Positions 37,698 through 46,296 of a stretch of DNA of 64,000 nt are shown in pieces (positions within the stretch are counted from its first letter, which is position 1; each line of letters opens with the position of its first letter). The position numbers and the translations under genes were made by a program. Origin of the DNA: Deinococcus sp. KSM4-11 (GTDB lineage: Bacteria > Deinococcota > Deinococci > Deinococcales > Deinococcaceae); assembly GCF_004801415.1 (NCBI RefSeq), contig NZ_SSNX01000001.1, positions 124,001 to 188,000 of the forward strand, read 5' to 3'. The notes under the pieces are model-generated. The model made no database searches, was not told the origin of the DNA, and was given only the letters and a program-made list of their open reading frames with translations.

Positions 37698-38720
37698 ATG
37701 AAAGGAACCATGCTGTACGGCCCCCACGACATCCGGTACGAGGAGCGTCCAGATCCGGCCATCCTCGAACCGACCGACGCGATCATCCGGATGGTCGCCA
37801 CCTGCGTGTGCGGCTCTGACCTGTGGCCCTACCGCGGCGACGACGTCCACGCCCAGCCCGTGCCGATGGGCCACGAGTACTGCGGCATCGTGGAGGAGGT
37901 CGGCCGCGATGTCCGCACGGTGAAGCCCGGCCAGTTCGTGGTCGGCTCGTTCTTCGCGTCCGACAACACCTGTCCCATCTGTAAAGACGGGTACCAGAGC
38001 CGCTGCGTCGATGCCCGTCCCATCGGTGCTGAGGGCGCGCAGGCCCCCTACCTGCGGGTGCCGCTCGCGGACGGCACCCTGATCGCCACCCCGGACGTGC
38101 CGTCGGACGACCTGATTGCCAGCCTGCTCGCGACCTCCGACGTGCTGGGCACCGGCTGGTTCGCCGCCGCCGCGGCCAAGGTGCGGCCGGGCAAGACGGT
38201 GGTGGTCGTCGGGGACGGCGCAGTCGGCCTGCTGGGCGTGCTGTCCGCAAAGGAGATGGGCGCCGAGCGCATCATCATGATGGGCCGCCACGGGGATCGG
38301 CAACGCCTCGCCCTGACGTTTGGCGCGACGGACATCGTGACCGAACGCGGCGACGAGGGCGTGGCCCGCATCAAGGAGATGACGGGCGGCCTGGGTGCCC
38401 ACTCGGTGATCGAGGCGGTCGGGACGCAGGAGTCGATGATGCAGGCCGTGCGCTCTACCCGCCCCGGTGGACACGTCGGGTACGTCGGGGTATCGCACGG
38501 CGTGGCCCTGCCCGGCCTGGAACTGTTCTTCTCCGGTGTGCATCTGCATGGTGGCCCCGCGCCCGTGCGTCGCTACCTGCCGCACCTGATCGACCTGGTG
38601 CTGGGTGGCACGATCGATCCAGGCCGGGTGTTCGACCTGACGCTGCCGCTCGACCGGGTGGCCGAGGGCTACCGCGCGATGGACGAGCGCCGCGCCATCA
38701 AGACGCTGCTGCGCCCGTAA
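37698..38720 (+). CDS. zinc-dependent alcohol dehydrogenase
   Basis: A 340-residue MDR-family dehydrogenase. Catalytic zinc ligands are in ATCVCGSDLW (Cys) and MGHEYCGIV (His-Glu). Part of the structural zinc cluster is in NTCPICKDGYQSRC. The NAD(P) site is VVVVGDGAVGLLGV. AGGGAG precedes ATG 37698; the frame opens earlier but the upstream part is non-homologous. The substrate is an unidentified alcohol or aldehyde. Confidence 0.93.
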   Translation: MKGTMLYGPHDIRYEERPDPAILEPTDAIIRMVATCVCGSDLWPYRGDDVHAQPVPMGHEYCGIVEEVGRDVRTVKPGQFVVGSFFASDNTCPICKDGYQSRCVDARPIGAEGAQAPYLRVPLADGTLIATPDVPSDDLIASLLATSDVLGTGWFAAAAAKVRPGKTVVVVGDGAVGLLGVLSAKEMGAERIIMMGRHGDRQRLALTFGATDIVTERGDEGVARIKEMTGGLGAHSVIEAVGTQESMMQAVRSTRPGGHVGYVGVSHGVALPGLELFFSGVHLHGGPAPVRRYLPHLIDLVLGGTIDPGRVFDLTLPLDRVAEGYRAMDERRAIKTLLRP

Positions 38721-38791
38721 CGACCCCTGGCGGGCGTCGCGATGTGAACGCCCGCTCACCAGAGACCTAAGTCTTTCAAGGAGGATCAGTC

Positions 38792-39190
38792 ATGGAGATC
38801 ACACGAGCAGGCACGCGGCCGTCGACCCCGGGACCCGCCGAGTGGTTCACGGGCACGGTGCGTCTGGATCCGCAGTTCACGGCTCCCGCTCCCGCCCGCG
38901 CCGCCGGGAGCAACGTCACGTTCGAGCCGGGCGCCCGCACCGCGTGGCACACCCACCCCCTGGGCCAGACCCTGATCGTGCTGAGCGGCGCGGGGCGCGC
39001 TCAGCGCGAGGGCAGTGCCATCGAGGAAATCCGGCCGGGAGACGTGGTGTGGTTCGCGCCGGGCGAGAAGCACTGGCACGGCGCGGCGCCGACCACAGCC
39101 ATGACGCACCTCGCCATCCAGGAAGCGCAGGACGGCACCGCCGTGGTGTGGCTGGAACACGTCACCGACCAGCAGTACCACGGCACGTGA
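38792..39190 (+). CDS. cupin-domain protein
   Basis: A 132-residue single-domain cupin. Motif 1 is [20 protein letters not shown] (metal His x2 and Gln/Glu), and motif 2 is [16 protein letters not shown]. This small quercetinase-like/carboxymuconolactone-associated type is common beside AraC-regulated dehydrogenases and may act as a metal-dependent isomerase or oxygenase. AGGAGG lies at 38779, nine bases before the ATG region. Confidence 0.88.
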   Translation: MEITRAGTRPSTPGPAEWFTGTVRLDPQFTAPAPARAAGSNVTFEPGARTAWHTHPLGQTLIVLSGAGRAQREGSAIEEIRPGDVVWFAPGEKHWHGAAPTTAMTHLAIQEAQDGTAVVWLEHVTDQQYHGT

Positions 39191-39203
39191 GGAAGGCCGC
39201 CGC

Positions 39204-40160
39204 ATGACGACCCCTGCCGCACGGCTCCCGGGAGCGGGCCAGGTGACACCGTCCGACGACCTGTCCCGGCTGGCCGGGCTGATCCGGCTCCACGCCCCAT
39301 ACGACGGGGACTTTCCCCTGCGTGTACCCGGCGTGTCGGTGGCGCGCAGGGCGCGGGTGCACGAGCACCTCCAGCACAATGTGCAGCGCCCGGCCCTGTG
39401 TCTGGTGGCGCAAGGCAACAAGAGCGTGCAGGTCGGCCCGGACACCTACGAATACGATCCGCAACGCCTGATGGTGTACGCCGTCAACCTGCCCATCGCC
39501 TTCCGTGTGACGCGCGCCAGTGTGGCCGAGCCGTTTCTCACCTTCAAGCTCGACCTGGATCCGCCGCGCATCGCGGCGCTGAGCCTCAAGCTCTTCCCGC
39601 ACGGTCTGCCGCCCGTGCACCATCAGCGTGGCGTGCATCTGACGCCCTCGAACGCCGCTGTCATGAACGCGGCGGCCCGACTGTTGGACGTGATGCGGGA
39701 AGACCGAGAGGCAGCGTTCATCGGCCCGCTGATCGTGGATGAACTGCTCACCCGGCTCCTGCTGAGTCCCATCGGCGCGCAGGTCGCCCAGCTCGGACAG
39801 GTGGAGTCCAGAGTGGGCCGCATCGCCCGCGCCATCGACTGGATTCACGCCCACTACGACGAGCCGCTGGAAGTCGAGGTTTTGGCGGACTTCGTGCACA
39901 TGGGCGTGTCCACCTTCCACGCGCACTTCAAAGCGGTGACGTCCATGAGCCCCCTTCAATTCCAGAAACAGGTGCGGCTCCAGGAAGCGCGGCAGCTGAT
40001 GCTGTCGTCCCCGGTGGACGCCACGACGGCCAGCCGGCAGGTGGGCTACCAGAGCGCGTCGCAGTTCTCCCGCGAGTACAGCCGGCTGTTCGGCAGCGCG
40101 CCCTCGCGGGACATTGCCCGCCTACGCGAACCGGGCGGCCCACAGCTCGGCACGCTGTGA
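39204..40160 (+). CDS. AraC-family transcriptional activator
   Basis: A 318-residue regulator. The N-terminal domain is the AraC_N cupin type (RPALCLVAQGNKSVQVG, YDPQRLMVYAVNLPIAF). The C-terminal double helix-turn-helix runs from RIARAIDWIHAHYDEPLEVE through FHAHFKAVTSMSPLQFQKQV to VGYQSASQFSREYSRLFG. It is the usual local controller of SDR/ADH/cupin clusters like the one just upstream, possibly through the direct repeats at 35018. Confidence 0.92.
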   Translation: MTTPAARLPGAGQVTPSDDLSRLAGLIRLHAPYDGDFPLRVPGVSVARRARVHEHLQHNVQRPALCLVAQGNKSVQVGPDTYEYDPQRLMVYAVNLPIAFRVTRASVAEPFLTFKLDLDPPRIAALSLKLFPHGLPPVHHQRGVHLTPSNAAVMNAAARLLDVMREDREAAFIGPLIVDELLTRLLLSPIGAQVAQLGQVESRVGRIARAIDWIHAHYDEPLEVEVLADFVHMGVSTFHAHFKAVTSMSPLQFQKQVRLQEARQLMLSSPVDATTASRQVGYQSASQFSREYSRLFGSAPSRDIARLREPGGPQLGTL

Positions 40161-40187
40161 CGGCCCGACCTCACAGGGGAGGACGCC

Positions 40188-40283
40188 ATGACCGAGACGA
40201 GAATTGCGCTGGTGACCGGCGGCAACCGGGAGCTGGAGGTCTGCCGTCAGCTCATGTCGGTCAAGGGTCCGGTCACGACATAG
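40188..40283 (+). pseudogene. truncated short-chain dehydrogenase (N-terminal stub)
   Basis: ATG 40188, with GGGGAGG upstream, encodes 31 residues: MTETRIALVTGGNRELEVCR and a short out-of-family end. It is the start of an SDR dinucleotide fold, but the glycine motif expected as TGANRGIGLEVCR has lost the Gly-Ile-Gly part, and the gene stops just before the terminator and att junction 2. It was probably the target gene of the AraC regulator, cut at the end of unit A. Confidence 0.75.
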
Positions 40284-40293
40284 ACAACACAAT

Positions 40294-40320
40294 GAAAAAA
40301 CCTCGACTCAGTCGAGGTTC
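40294..40320 (-). terminator. rho-independent terminator beside junction 2
   Basis: On the minus strand CCTCGAC-TGA-GTCGAGG (40301-40317) is followed by TTTTTT (40295-40300). It sits where a tRNA-Val terminator would be, four bases beyond the CCA end, and nearly matches the hairpin at junction 3. Confidence 0.85.
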
Positions 40321-40324
40321 CTGT

Positions 40325-40497
40325 TGGTGGGCGGTATAGGACTTGAACCTACGACCTCTCGCGTGTGAAGCGCGAGATTTACCGTCCAGCTCGCGCTAAG
40401 TCGCATTATCTCGCGTTAGTGAGCAGAGCCGCAACGGCATCTCGCCCTATCTCAGCCCCATATTCACTCGCTTGTTGTCGGTCACTGTCGGTCAAGG
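40325..40497 (-). other. attachment junction 2: tRNA-Val(CAC) 3' half plus conserved element flank
   Basis: The 47-nt tRNA piece (40325-40371, minus strand) reads TTCACAC loop, GCGAG, AGGTC, GTAGG-TTCAAGT-CCTAT, ACCGCCC, A, CCA: a clean 3' half with encoded CCA. The right flank (40372-40497) resembles those at junctions 1 and 3 and ends with two GTCGGTCA copies two bases apart. ACCTCTCGCG and CGCGAGATTT flank the 7-nt TGTGAAG as inverted core-type sites. It separates units A and B. Confidence 0.85.
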
Positions 40498-40505
40498 GCA
40501 ACGGG

Positions 40506-40529
40506 GCAGGCGAAGCGCGCTTCGCCTGC
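40506..40529. repeat. 24-bp perfect palindrome
   Basis: GCAGGCGAAGCG followed immediately by its complement CGCTTCGCCTGC, nine bases right of the junction-2 flank. It could be a protein site at the left end of unit B or a self-complementary repeat. Not present at the equivalent place in units A or C. Confidence 0.85.
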
Positions 40530-40538
40530 TACCGCCTG

Positions 40539-40657
40539 TGCGATCGCGAAGGCGTCGTTCAGCAGGTTGCTGGTCGGGAACGCCCAGCCAAACTCGACTG
40601 GGCATGGTGGAGGGCGTGAGCCGCGGCGCGGTCGTAGGTCAGAGGAGAACCGCCTTC
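40539..40657. repeat. degenerate repeat, copy 1
   Basis: The stretch from CGATCGCGAAGGCG to GAGAACCGCCTT can be aligned by eye with 58321-58432, sharing GAAGGCG, ATCGGGAA/GTCGGGAA, ACTCGAC, GGCATGGTGG, GTGAGCC/ATGAGCC and AGAACCGCCTT. A third partial match (CGACCACGAAGGCGTGAT) is at 40782. Probably remnants of one decayed gene or insertion. Confidence 0.55.
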
Positions 40658-40864
40658 TGGAGCTCACTGGGTTCGCTGCGGGTGTGTTGCCCGACTACTC
40701 ACAGGCCACGCCGTCGTGGTCGGTGCATTGCCCGCTTCCCCGGTGAGCGAGCCATACGCCCACCACCAGCGCCAGCCGTCGCCGACCACGAAGGCGTGAT
40801 CTGGGAAACGGCGCTGCGGCACTTCCTATCACGCGCGGCGCGCAATGATCTGCGCGTCATCTCA

Positions 40865-40909
40865 CCGCGCGAACGGGACCCCAGTGACTCTGGGGTCCCG
40901 TTCGCGCGG
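40865..40909. terminator. 20-bp perfect hairpin downstream of a minus-strand gene
   Basis: CCGCGCGAACGGGACCCCAG (40865-40884) and its complement (40890-40909) with a 5-nt loop, 17 bases past the stop of the membrane-protein gene at 40927. No T-run is present, so termination is likely but not canonical. Confidence 0.65.
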
Positions 40910-40926
40910 CGTTGTGTTTCTGGCGC

Positions 40927-41502
40927 TCAGGTGCCCAGCAGGGCCGGGCGCTGTACCGTTCGGGGCCGAGCCAGGCTCAGGCCCAGCAGGAACCAGCCGA
41001 TGGCCGTGTGCCACGCGAACTCCGCCTGCGGTAGGTCTTCGAGCCGCGCGAGGATCATGTACGCGAGTCCGACGGGCAGCGATATCCCGCACACCAGCGG
41101 CGCGAGGCGGTGCGGCAGCGGGAGGACGCGGGCGATCAACACGGCGACACTTACCACGAAGGTCAGCAGCATACCCAGAGGCCATGTGAGATCCGTCACC
41201 ATGTACAGCGGGCTGTCTCTATCCACGTTCAGGATGTCGAGCGGCCCCTGGAGGGCGGCGAGCGCGATCGTGACGAGCGGCAGCGTGACGATGAGGCGGC
41301 CGAGCCTTCCGGTGCCGGTCGCGCGCAACTCGCGCAGGCCCAGCATGGCGCAGAACCAGCCGACCGCGAACACGACGTACGTAAGGTTGCCGACCACGTC
41401 GTCCTGCCCATTGAGGACGCGTGCGAAGTTGTGCCGGAACGCGTTGATGAGCATGGCGGGCGCGCCGAGCATGGTGATGATCCCGAGGGTACGGACGTTC
41501 AT
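40927..41502 (-). CDS. six-helix membrane protein of unknown function
   Basis: A 191-residue integral membrane protein with about six helices and few charges between them. No family recognised; the layout resembles small DUF membrane proteins with a HNFARVLNG loop. ATG 41502 has GGAGG eight bases upstream. The frame upstream of it is Pro/Arg-rich shadow. Confidence 0.7.
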   Translation of the reverse strand: MNVRTLGIITMLGAPAMLINAFRHNFARVLNGQDDVVGNLTYVVFAVGWFCAMLGLRELRATGTGRLGRLIVTLPLVTIALAALQGPLDILNVDRDSPLYMVTDLTWPLGMLLTFVVSVAVLIARVLPLPHRLAPLVCGISLPVGLAYMILARLEDLPQAEFAWHTAIGWFLLGLSLARPRTVQRPALLGT

Positions 41503-41697
41503 GGGGCCTCCTATGAGGATTCGGGCGGGCCCGGGGAGAGGGTGGGGGTGGCGACCGGCCGTCGCCGCCGTCTTCCATGCCAGGGAGGGGAGCACGGCCC
41601 TGTGGGCATCAGGTTGTCCCACCACCCGGCCGGTGATCCGCTCCGCCAGGGCGAGCCACCATCCCAGGCCACCTTCTGGCAGAGCGGTGCACGCTGG

Positions 41698-42600
41698 TCA
41701 GTCCACGGTCACGAGTGCCATGCGGACGTCCTGCGCCGGGGGTCGCACGCCGGGCCGGGGGCCGGGAGCGTCGGTGGTGCTGTAGATGTCCACCAGATCC
41801 CCTGAATCGAGCACGCCGTTGTTGTTGGTGTCTTGGATCGCACTCAGCAGGTACGGGCGGTCTTCCAGCGCCGGGAAGGTGAAGGCGCCGCTGCCGGTCA
41901 CCGGCCGGGTCTTCGTGGCGGGACTGGTGCACTCGGGATCCTCGGCGTAGCACGCGACGATCAGGGTGCCGGCGACGCTGTGGCCGGCCGGGGCGGTGAC
42001 GGTGCCGCTGATCCCGATCCTGGGGAAGGTCGTGCCCGGCCGGTCCGTGCGGTGGAAGGCCGTCGGACTCCCTGAGCCGTCCTCGGTCTGCGTGTACAGG
42101 GCCTCCTTGCCGTCGTCGTCGATGCTCAGTGCCCAGCGGCGCACCGAGGGCGTGACCGGGGCGTGCTTGACGGGCCCGCCGCACACGGTGGACTGCACGT
42201 CCCCCTCCGTCGGCGTGAACGTCATGCGGGTCCCGCTGAAGGTGGCGTTCCCCCGCTCGGTGCTCAGGATCCTGCTCTGGCAGGAACCGCCCCCCACGGC
42301 CAACAGCCCGGTGTACGCGTAGGTGCCGTCCGCGTGCAGCTTCAGGATGAAGCTGCTGCCGGTCGCGCCCTGCCACGCCCCGCTCGAGGGATCGTAGTAC
42401 CCGATGGGGGAGGCCTCGCCGGCCTGCCACTCGCCCTGGAGTGCCGCGGGCATGGTCGACGTGCCGCCCGGCGTCGGGAGGGGTGTGGGCGGCGGGGTAC
42501 CGCCAGCGGCTGAACTTCCACCGCACGCGCCCAGGGTGACTGCGAGGAGCGCAGCGGCGAGTGTGACGGCGGCTTGGTGGTGGATACCAAATCGTTTCAT
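41698..42600 (-). CDS. lipoprotein with EF-hand-like loop
   Basis: A 300-residue lipoprotein. Lipobox LAVTLGACGG places the lipidated cysteine near residue 26, followed by a Pro/Thr-rich linker. A lipocalin-like beta segment (WQGATGSSFILKLHADGTYAYTG, partly cited) is followed by an Ig-like region and DTNNNGVLDSGD, a 12-residue calcium-loop pattern. GGAG lies before ATG 42600. No family name can be given. Confidence 0.75.
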   Translation of the reverse strand: MKRFGIHHQAAVTLAAALLAVTLGACGGSSAAGGTPPPTPLPTPGGTSTMPAALQGEWQAGEASPIGYYDPSSGAWQGATGSSFILKLHADGTYAYTGLLAVGGGSCQSRILSTERGNATFSGTRMTFTPTEGDVQSTVCGGPVKHAPVTPSVRRWALSIDDDGKEALYTQTEDGSGSPTAFHRTDRPGTTFPRIGISGTVTAPAGHSVAGTLIVACYAEDPECTSPATKTRPVTGSGAFTFPALEDRPYLLSAIQDTNNNGVLDSGDLVDIYSTTDAPGPRPGVRPPAQDVRMALVTVD

Positions 42601-42671
42601 GGGAACTCCTGTCGGCCTGGTCATCCAGGCGGGGCGGGGATCAACTGCGACGCGCCAGAGTTGAGGCGCGC

Positions 42672-43448
42672 TCATGGCGCGAGGCTCACGGTGAGATCGG
42701 CGAACAGGCCGTAATCCGGGGTCTCGTGGAAGGTGATCGTGGTCTTGGAGGAATACACGTCCTCGTCGCGGCCCATCAGTACCATCGGGCGGGAGGGGCC
42801 GCTCGGCGGGACATAGCGTGCTGTCACGACGTACTTCCCGATCGGGATGTCGCGCACCATACGGTCGTCGAGGAAACGCCTGATCACCGACCCAGCGCTG
42901 CCGTCGATCAGCGGGCCGTCGGGCGTCAGGGTGAATTCCACCCGGTTCAGGTCAAAGTCCCCGTCGCCGCCGGCATAGGGGTAGAGCTTGCCGCCGTACG
43001 TGCCGCCACCCGCGATCTCGCCGGAGATTTTCAGGGTGAAGTTGCGGATGGCACCGGCGTCAGTGGCGAAGGCCGCCTCGGTGTCGGGCACCAGGGTCAG
43101 GTCATACCACTGCCCCGCGTATTTCGTCCGCACTCGCCCTCCGGCCCGCCAAGTGCCGATCTGATCTCTGGGAAGCGCAACGGTGTAGCGGCCTTGCGCG
43201 TCGGTGGTGCCCAGCGCGTTCATGTTGTAGTACAGCGTGTTGTCCGCCCAGACTTCAGCTCCGGCAATGGGCTGGCCGGCAGCGTTCTTCACGGTACCCG
43301 TCATGGTGTAGGGCGTACCCTGATCGGGTTGACCTCCTCCGGTCTGGCCGGGCGGGGGGGTGTTGGTGCCCGCCTGACTGCCACCGCAGGCGGCGAGCAG
43401 GGCGGTCAGGACGAGGGCGGCGATGGCAGTGCGGGTACGCGTGTTCAT
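42672..43448 (-). CDS. lipoprotein with carboxypeptidase-regulatory-like domain
   Basis: A 258-residue lipoprotein. Lipobox LTALLAACGG, then a Gly/Pro/Gln linker, then TGTVKNAAGQPIAGAEVW, the opening of a CarboxypepD_reg-like beta sandwich, with DAQGRYTVALP. The end domain is beta-rich and unnamed. It lies 71 bp upstream of the other lipoprotein on the same strand, and both have GGAG-type ribosome sites, so they probably form a secreted pair. Confidence 0.78.
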   Translation of the reverse strand: MNTRTRTAIAALVLTALLAACGGSQAGTNTPPPGQTGGGQPDQGTPYTMTGTVKNAAGQPIAGAEVWADNTLYYNMNALGTTDAQGRYTVALPRDQIGTWRAGGRVRTKYAGQWYDLTLVPDTEAAFATDAGAIRNFTLKISGEIAGGGTYGGKLYPYAGGDGDFDLNRVEFTLTPDGPLIDGSAGSVIRRFLDDRMVRDIPIGKYVVTARYVPPSGPSRPMVLMGRDEDVYSSKTTITFHETPDYGLFADLTVSLAP

Positions 43449-43582
43449 GGGGGTCTCCTTCGCCACCTGTGGGCTGGCTTGGAGCGAACCGTAGCCGGGG
43501 GTGAATGGCTGACGGATGGCACGCCCTGCAGTGGCGAGGCCGCGTCACGCAGGAGTCACGCCCTCCGGCGCACCGTGGCGTC

Positions 43583-43792
43583 ATGGACGTCCTGATCGAC
43601 CTGGGCCTGCGAGCCCTGCTGCTGGTTCTCCTTCATCCCCTGCCACGCGGGCTGCTGCTCGTTCTGGTGGCCCTGTACGGCGTGGGCTGCGGCTGGTCCG
43701 TCTGGGCGGTCGCGGGGTGCGCCCTGCTGAGCCTGGCCGGCTTGGTGTGGTCGCTGGCGGGGTGGGTGGATGCACGAGCCCGGCGCCGCTGA
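43583..43792 (+). CDS. small two- to three-helix membrane protein
   Basis: A 69-residue product: two or three Leu/Val-rich helices (LRALLLVLLHPLPRGLLLVLVA cited in part, and ALLSLAGLVWSLAGWV), ending in ARARRR. The charge pattern suits a tiny inner-membrane protein with a cytosolic basic end. No ribosome site is obvious, so support is modest. Confidence 0.5.
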   Translation: MDVLIDLGLRALLLVLLHPLPRGLLLVLVALYGVGCGWSVWAVAGCALLSLAGLVWSLAGWVDARARRR

Positions 43793-43863
43793 GGCGGTGG
43801 GCAGTGCGGGCTTTCCGCCGGCGCTCCTGCGGGGTGCCATGCCGCAGCCATGCCCCCTCTTGC

Positions 43864-44270
43864 GTGTCAGCACGCCCGAGTACGGAGTGGAAGAAGCCCA
43901 TCCTGCACGCCCTGAAAGTCACCCTGTCCGCTCTCGCCGTGATCCTCGGCCTGGCCGCCTGCGGCGACATGTCAGCCCCGCGCAGGGCGGCGCTCCGGAC
44001 CCCGGCAGCGCGGTCGGGGAGGCGCTGCTCGCCGAATTCCTGGGCGAGTCGCCCACCACGTCAGTGTTGCCCATCGAGTACTGCGATCCGATTACCGGCG
44101 CCGAGGTGGGCAGGAGCAGCGGGATCCCCGAAGCGACCGCCCAGGCCGGCTCCGAGCGCACGGAGATCATCGTGACCACAAACGGAGGGCAACCCAAGGA
44201 TGTCGCGATCCGTGTCTGTGGCTTGATAGACTGCCCGCACCCATGTCGGATGAGTTGCCCTGGGCGCTGA
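43864..44270 (+). pseudogene. frameshifted lipoprotein gene
   Basis: From GTG 43864 one frame gives a basic start and a clear lipoprotein signal, ALKVTLSALAVILGLAACGD. Good coding character then continues in a different frame from about 43975 (GSAVGEALLAEFLGES..., TSVLPIEYCDPITGAEVGRS) to 44270. A single indel near 43965-43985 would restore one lipoprotein of about 125 residues. It may be a true pseudogene or a sequence error. Confidence 0.5.
44227..44232 (+). promoter_or_regulatory. -10 box before first BTAD regulator gene
   Basis: TAGACT lies ten bases before ATG 44243; spacing is a little longer than at other leaderless genes here. Confidence 0.4.
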
Positions 44271-46288
44271 CGCTGCTCGGCCCTCCGGCGCTGCGCGCGC
44301 CGGACGGGCGCACGTGGCGGCCCGAGCGCAAGACCCTGCTGCTGTTGGCGTACGTGGCGCTGGAGGGCCCCACTCCCCGCGCCACGTTGGCCGCGCTGCT
44401 GTGGCCGGACACGCCCGGCGGTGCGAGGCGCAACAACCTGGTGCACCTGCTGCGGCGCGCCGCCCGTCGCTGCGGCGTGGCCGTGATCGACGGCCAGGAG
44501 GTGCTGGCCCTGCACGGCCTGCGCGTGGACGCCCGCGCGCTGCTGGAACCGTCGAGCACGGACGCCGGGGTGCCGGCGGGAACCCTGCTCGACGGCGTGG
44601 ACGTGGACGATCTGCCGGAAGTCGAGGAGTGGCTGGAGGCGTGGCGGGAGGAACTCGACGCGCGGCGGCGGGCGCGGCTCGCGCACGCGGCGCAGGCGGC
44701 AGAGGATGGCGGCGAGTGGACGGCGGCGCTGCGCATGGCCGGGCAGCTGCTTGATCTCGACCCGGTGTCCGAGGACGCGCTGCGGCGGGTAATGCGCCTG
44801 TACGCCCTGGCAGGTGACCGTCCAGCGGCCCTGGCGGCCTTTGCACGTGGCCGTGAGATCCTGGCGCGCGAGCTGGGCACTCGCCCGGACGCCCCGACGC
44901 TGGAGCTGGCTGGCCAGATCGAGCGTGGCGAGGCCCTGGCGGGAGCGCGGCCGGCAGCGGCGCTGCCGCTGGGGGTGCTGCGCCCGCCGGTGCTGGTGGG
45001 CCGCGCGGACGCCTGGGCACAGTTGGAGGCCGCGTGGTCGGCGGGCCAGACGATCTACGTGACAGGCGACGCGGGGGTCGGCAAGACGAGGCTGGCGCAG
45101 GAATTTGTGGCGAGCCGCGGCCGGGCGCTGTTCCTGCCAGGCCATGCGGGCGCGCAGGACGTGCCCTTCGCGGCGGCGGCGCACAACGCCCGCGCGCGCC
45201 TCGCAGCGACCCCAGACGCGGCGCTGCCGGACTGGGCGCGGCGGGAACTGTCGCGCGTGCTGCCAGAACTCTGGTCGGGCGCGCCCCCCTCGCCCATCGA
45301 CTCGGAGGCGGCGCGCCTGCACTACTACCTGGCGCACCTGGAACTCGTGCGGCTGACCGCGCCGGGGTTCGCGGCGGTGATCACCGACGACGTGCAGTAC
45401 TACGATGCGGCGACCGTCGAGCTGGGCGCGTTCTTCCTGACCCAGAGCCGGGCGCCGGGCGAGCCGGGCGAGGTGCCCCGGCACGTCATCACATACCGGA
45501 GCGGCACGCTGAGCGCGCACACGCAGGCGCGCATTGACGCCCTGGTCGACGCCGGCGTGGCCGCGCGCGTGGAGCTGGACGGACTCGACGTGGACGCCAC
45601 GCGCGAGCTGCTCGCCACGCTGGACGTGCCTGCCGGCGACCCGGCGCTCGCGGCCGCCCTACACGAGGTCACGGGCGGCAACCCGCAGTTTGTACTGGAG
45701 GCCCTGCGCCATATGTTCCGCAGCGGCGAGTTCCGGGTGGACGACCACCTGAGTCGCCCTGAGGGGGTATTTCCGCTGGTGGAGAAGCGTCTTGCGGGCC
45801 TGTCGGGCGCGGCGCTCCAGGTGGCGCGCGGCGCGGCGGTGCTGGGCGACCAGTTCACGCTGGAACTGCTCGGCGAGCTGCTGGGCCTTGGCCTCCCGGA
45901 CCTCGCGGGCGCGTGGGAGGAATTGGAGGCCGCGCAGGTGGTCGTCGGAGAGCGCTTCAGTCACGACCTGGTGCGCGAGGCGGTGCTCGCAGGCCTGCCG
46001 GACACCGTCCGGACGGTGCTGCACCGAGCGGCGGCGCGCACTCTGGCCCGGTACGGCGGGCATCCGGGGCGGGTGGCGCGACACTGGCAGGCGGCTGGCG
46101 ACGCCTCGCAGACGGCCGTGTGGTGGATGCGTGCCGGCGAGGCCGCTGGCGCATCCCTCCGGCCCGGGGAAGCTGTGGCCGCCTTTGAAGCCGCGGCCAC
46201 GGCCTACGCTTCGATCGGCGACGAACCCGGGCGGGAGGCGGCCCGCCGCGCCGCCCTTGCCCTGAATCGCGCCCCGACCTCCGGGTAG
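44243..46288 (+). CDS. BTAD-domain AAA ATPase regulator 1
   Basis: A 681-residue SARP/LuxR-like regulator. A winged-helix-like N-terminus (LTLLGPPALRAPDGRTW) and a BTAD helical domain (about residues 145-235) precede a STAND-type ATPase: Walker A GDAGVGKTRLA (about residue 275), Walker B-like FAAVITDDVQYYD. The last 180 residues are helical and lack the long TPR array or a C-terminal LuxR domain. It is a tandem paralogue of the next gene. Signal and targets are unknown. Confidence 0.85.
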   Translation: MSDELPWALTLLGPPALRAPDGRTWRPERKTLLLLAYVALEGPTPRATLAALLWPDTPGGARRNNLVHLLRRAARRCGVAVIDGQEVLALHGLRVDARALLEPSSTDAGVPAGTLLDGVDVDDLPEVEEWLEAWREELDARRRARLAHAAQAAEDGGEWTAALRMAGQLLDLDPVSEDALRRVMRLYALAGDRPAALAAFARGREILARELGTRPDAPTLELAGQIERGEALAGARPAAALPLGVLRPPVLVGRADAWAQLEAAWSAGQTIYVTGDAGVGKTRLAQEFVASRGRALFLPGHAGAQDVPFAAAAHNARARLAATPDAALPDWARRELSRVLPELWSGAPPSPIDSEAARLHYYLAHLELVRLTAPGFAAVITDDVQYYDAATVELGAFFLTQSRAPGEPGEVPRHVITYRSGTLSAHTQARIDALVDAGVAARVELDGLDVDATRELLATLDVPAGDPALAAALHEVTGGNPQFVLEALRHMFRSGEFRVDDHLSRPEGVFPLVEKRLAGLSGAALQVARGAAVLGDQFTLELLGELLGLGLPDLAGAWEELEAAQVVVGERFSHDLVREAVLAGLPDTVRTVLHRAAARTLARYGGHPGRVARHWQAAGDASQTAVWWMRAGEAAGASLRPGEAVAAFEAAATAYASIGDEPGREAARRAALALNRAPTSG

Positions 46289-46291
46289 CAT
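46286..46291 (+). promoter_or_regulatory. -10 box before second BTAD regulator gene
   Basis: TAGCAT overlaps the stop of the first regulator gene and lies five bases before ATG 46297, so the second paralogue can be transcribed alone. Confidence 0.5.
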
Positions 46292-46296
46292 GAGCC

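Larger units (their letters stand above)
40498..40926. other. gene-free left end of unit B
   Basis: About 430 bp with no convincing gene. It contains the palindrome at 40506, a degenerate repeat shared with 58321-58432, and the 20-bp inverted repeat at 40865. Short open frames here look like decayed coding DNA. Confidence 0.5.
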
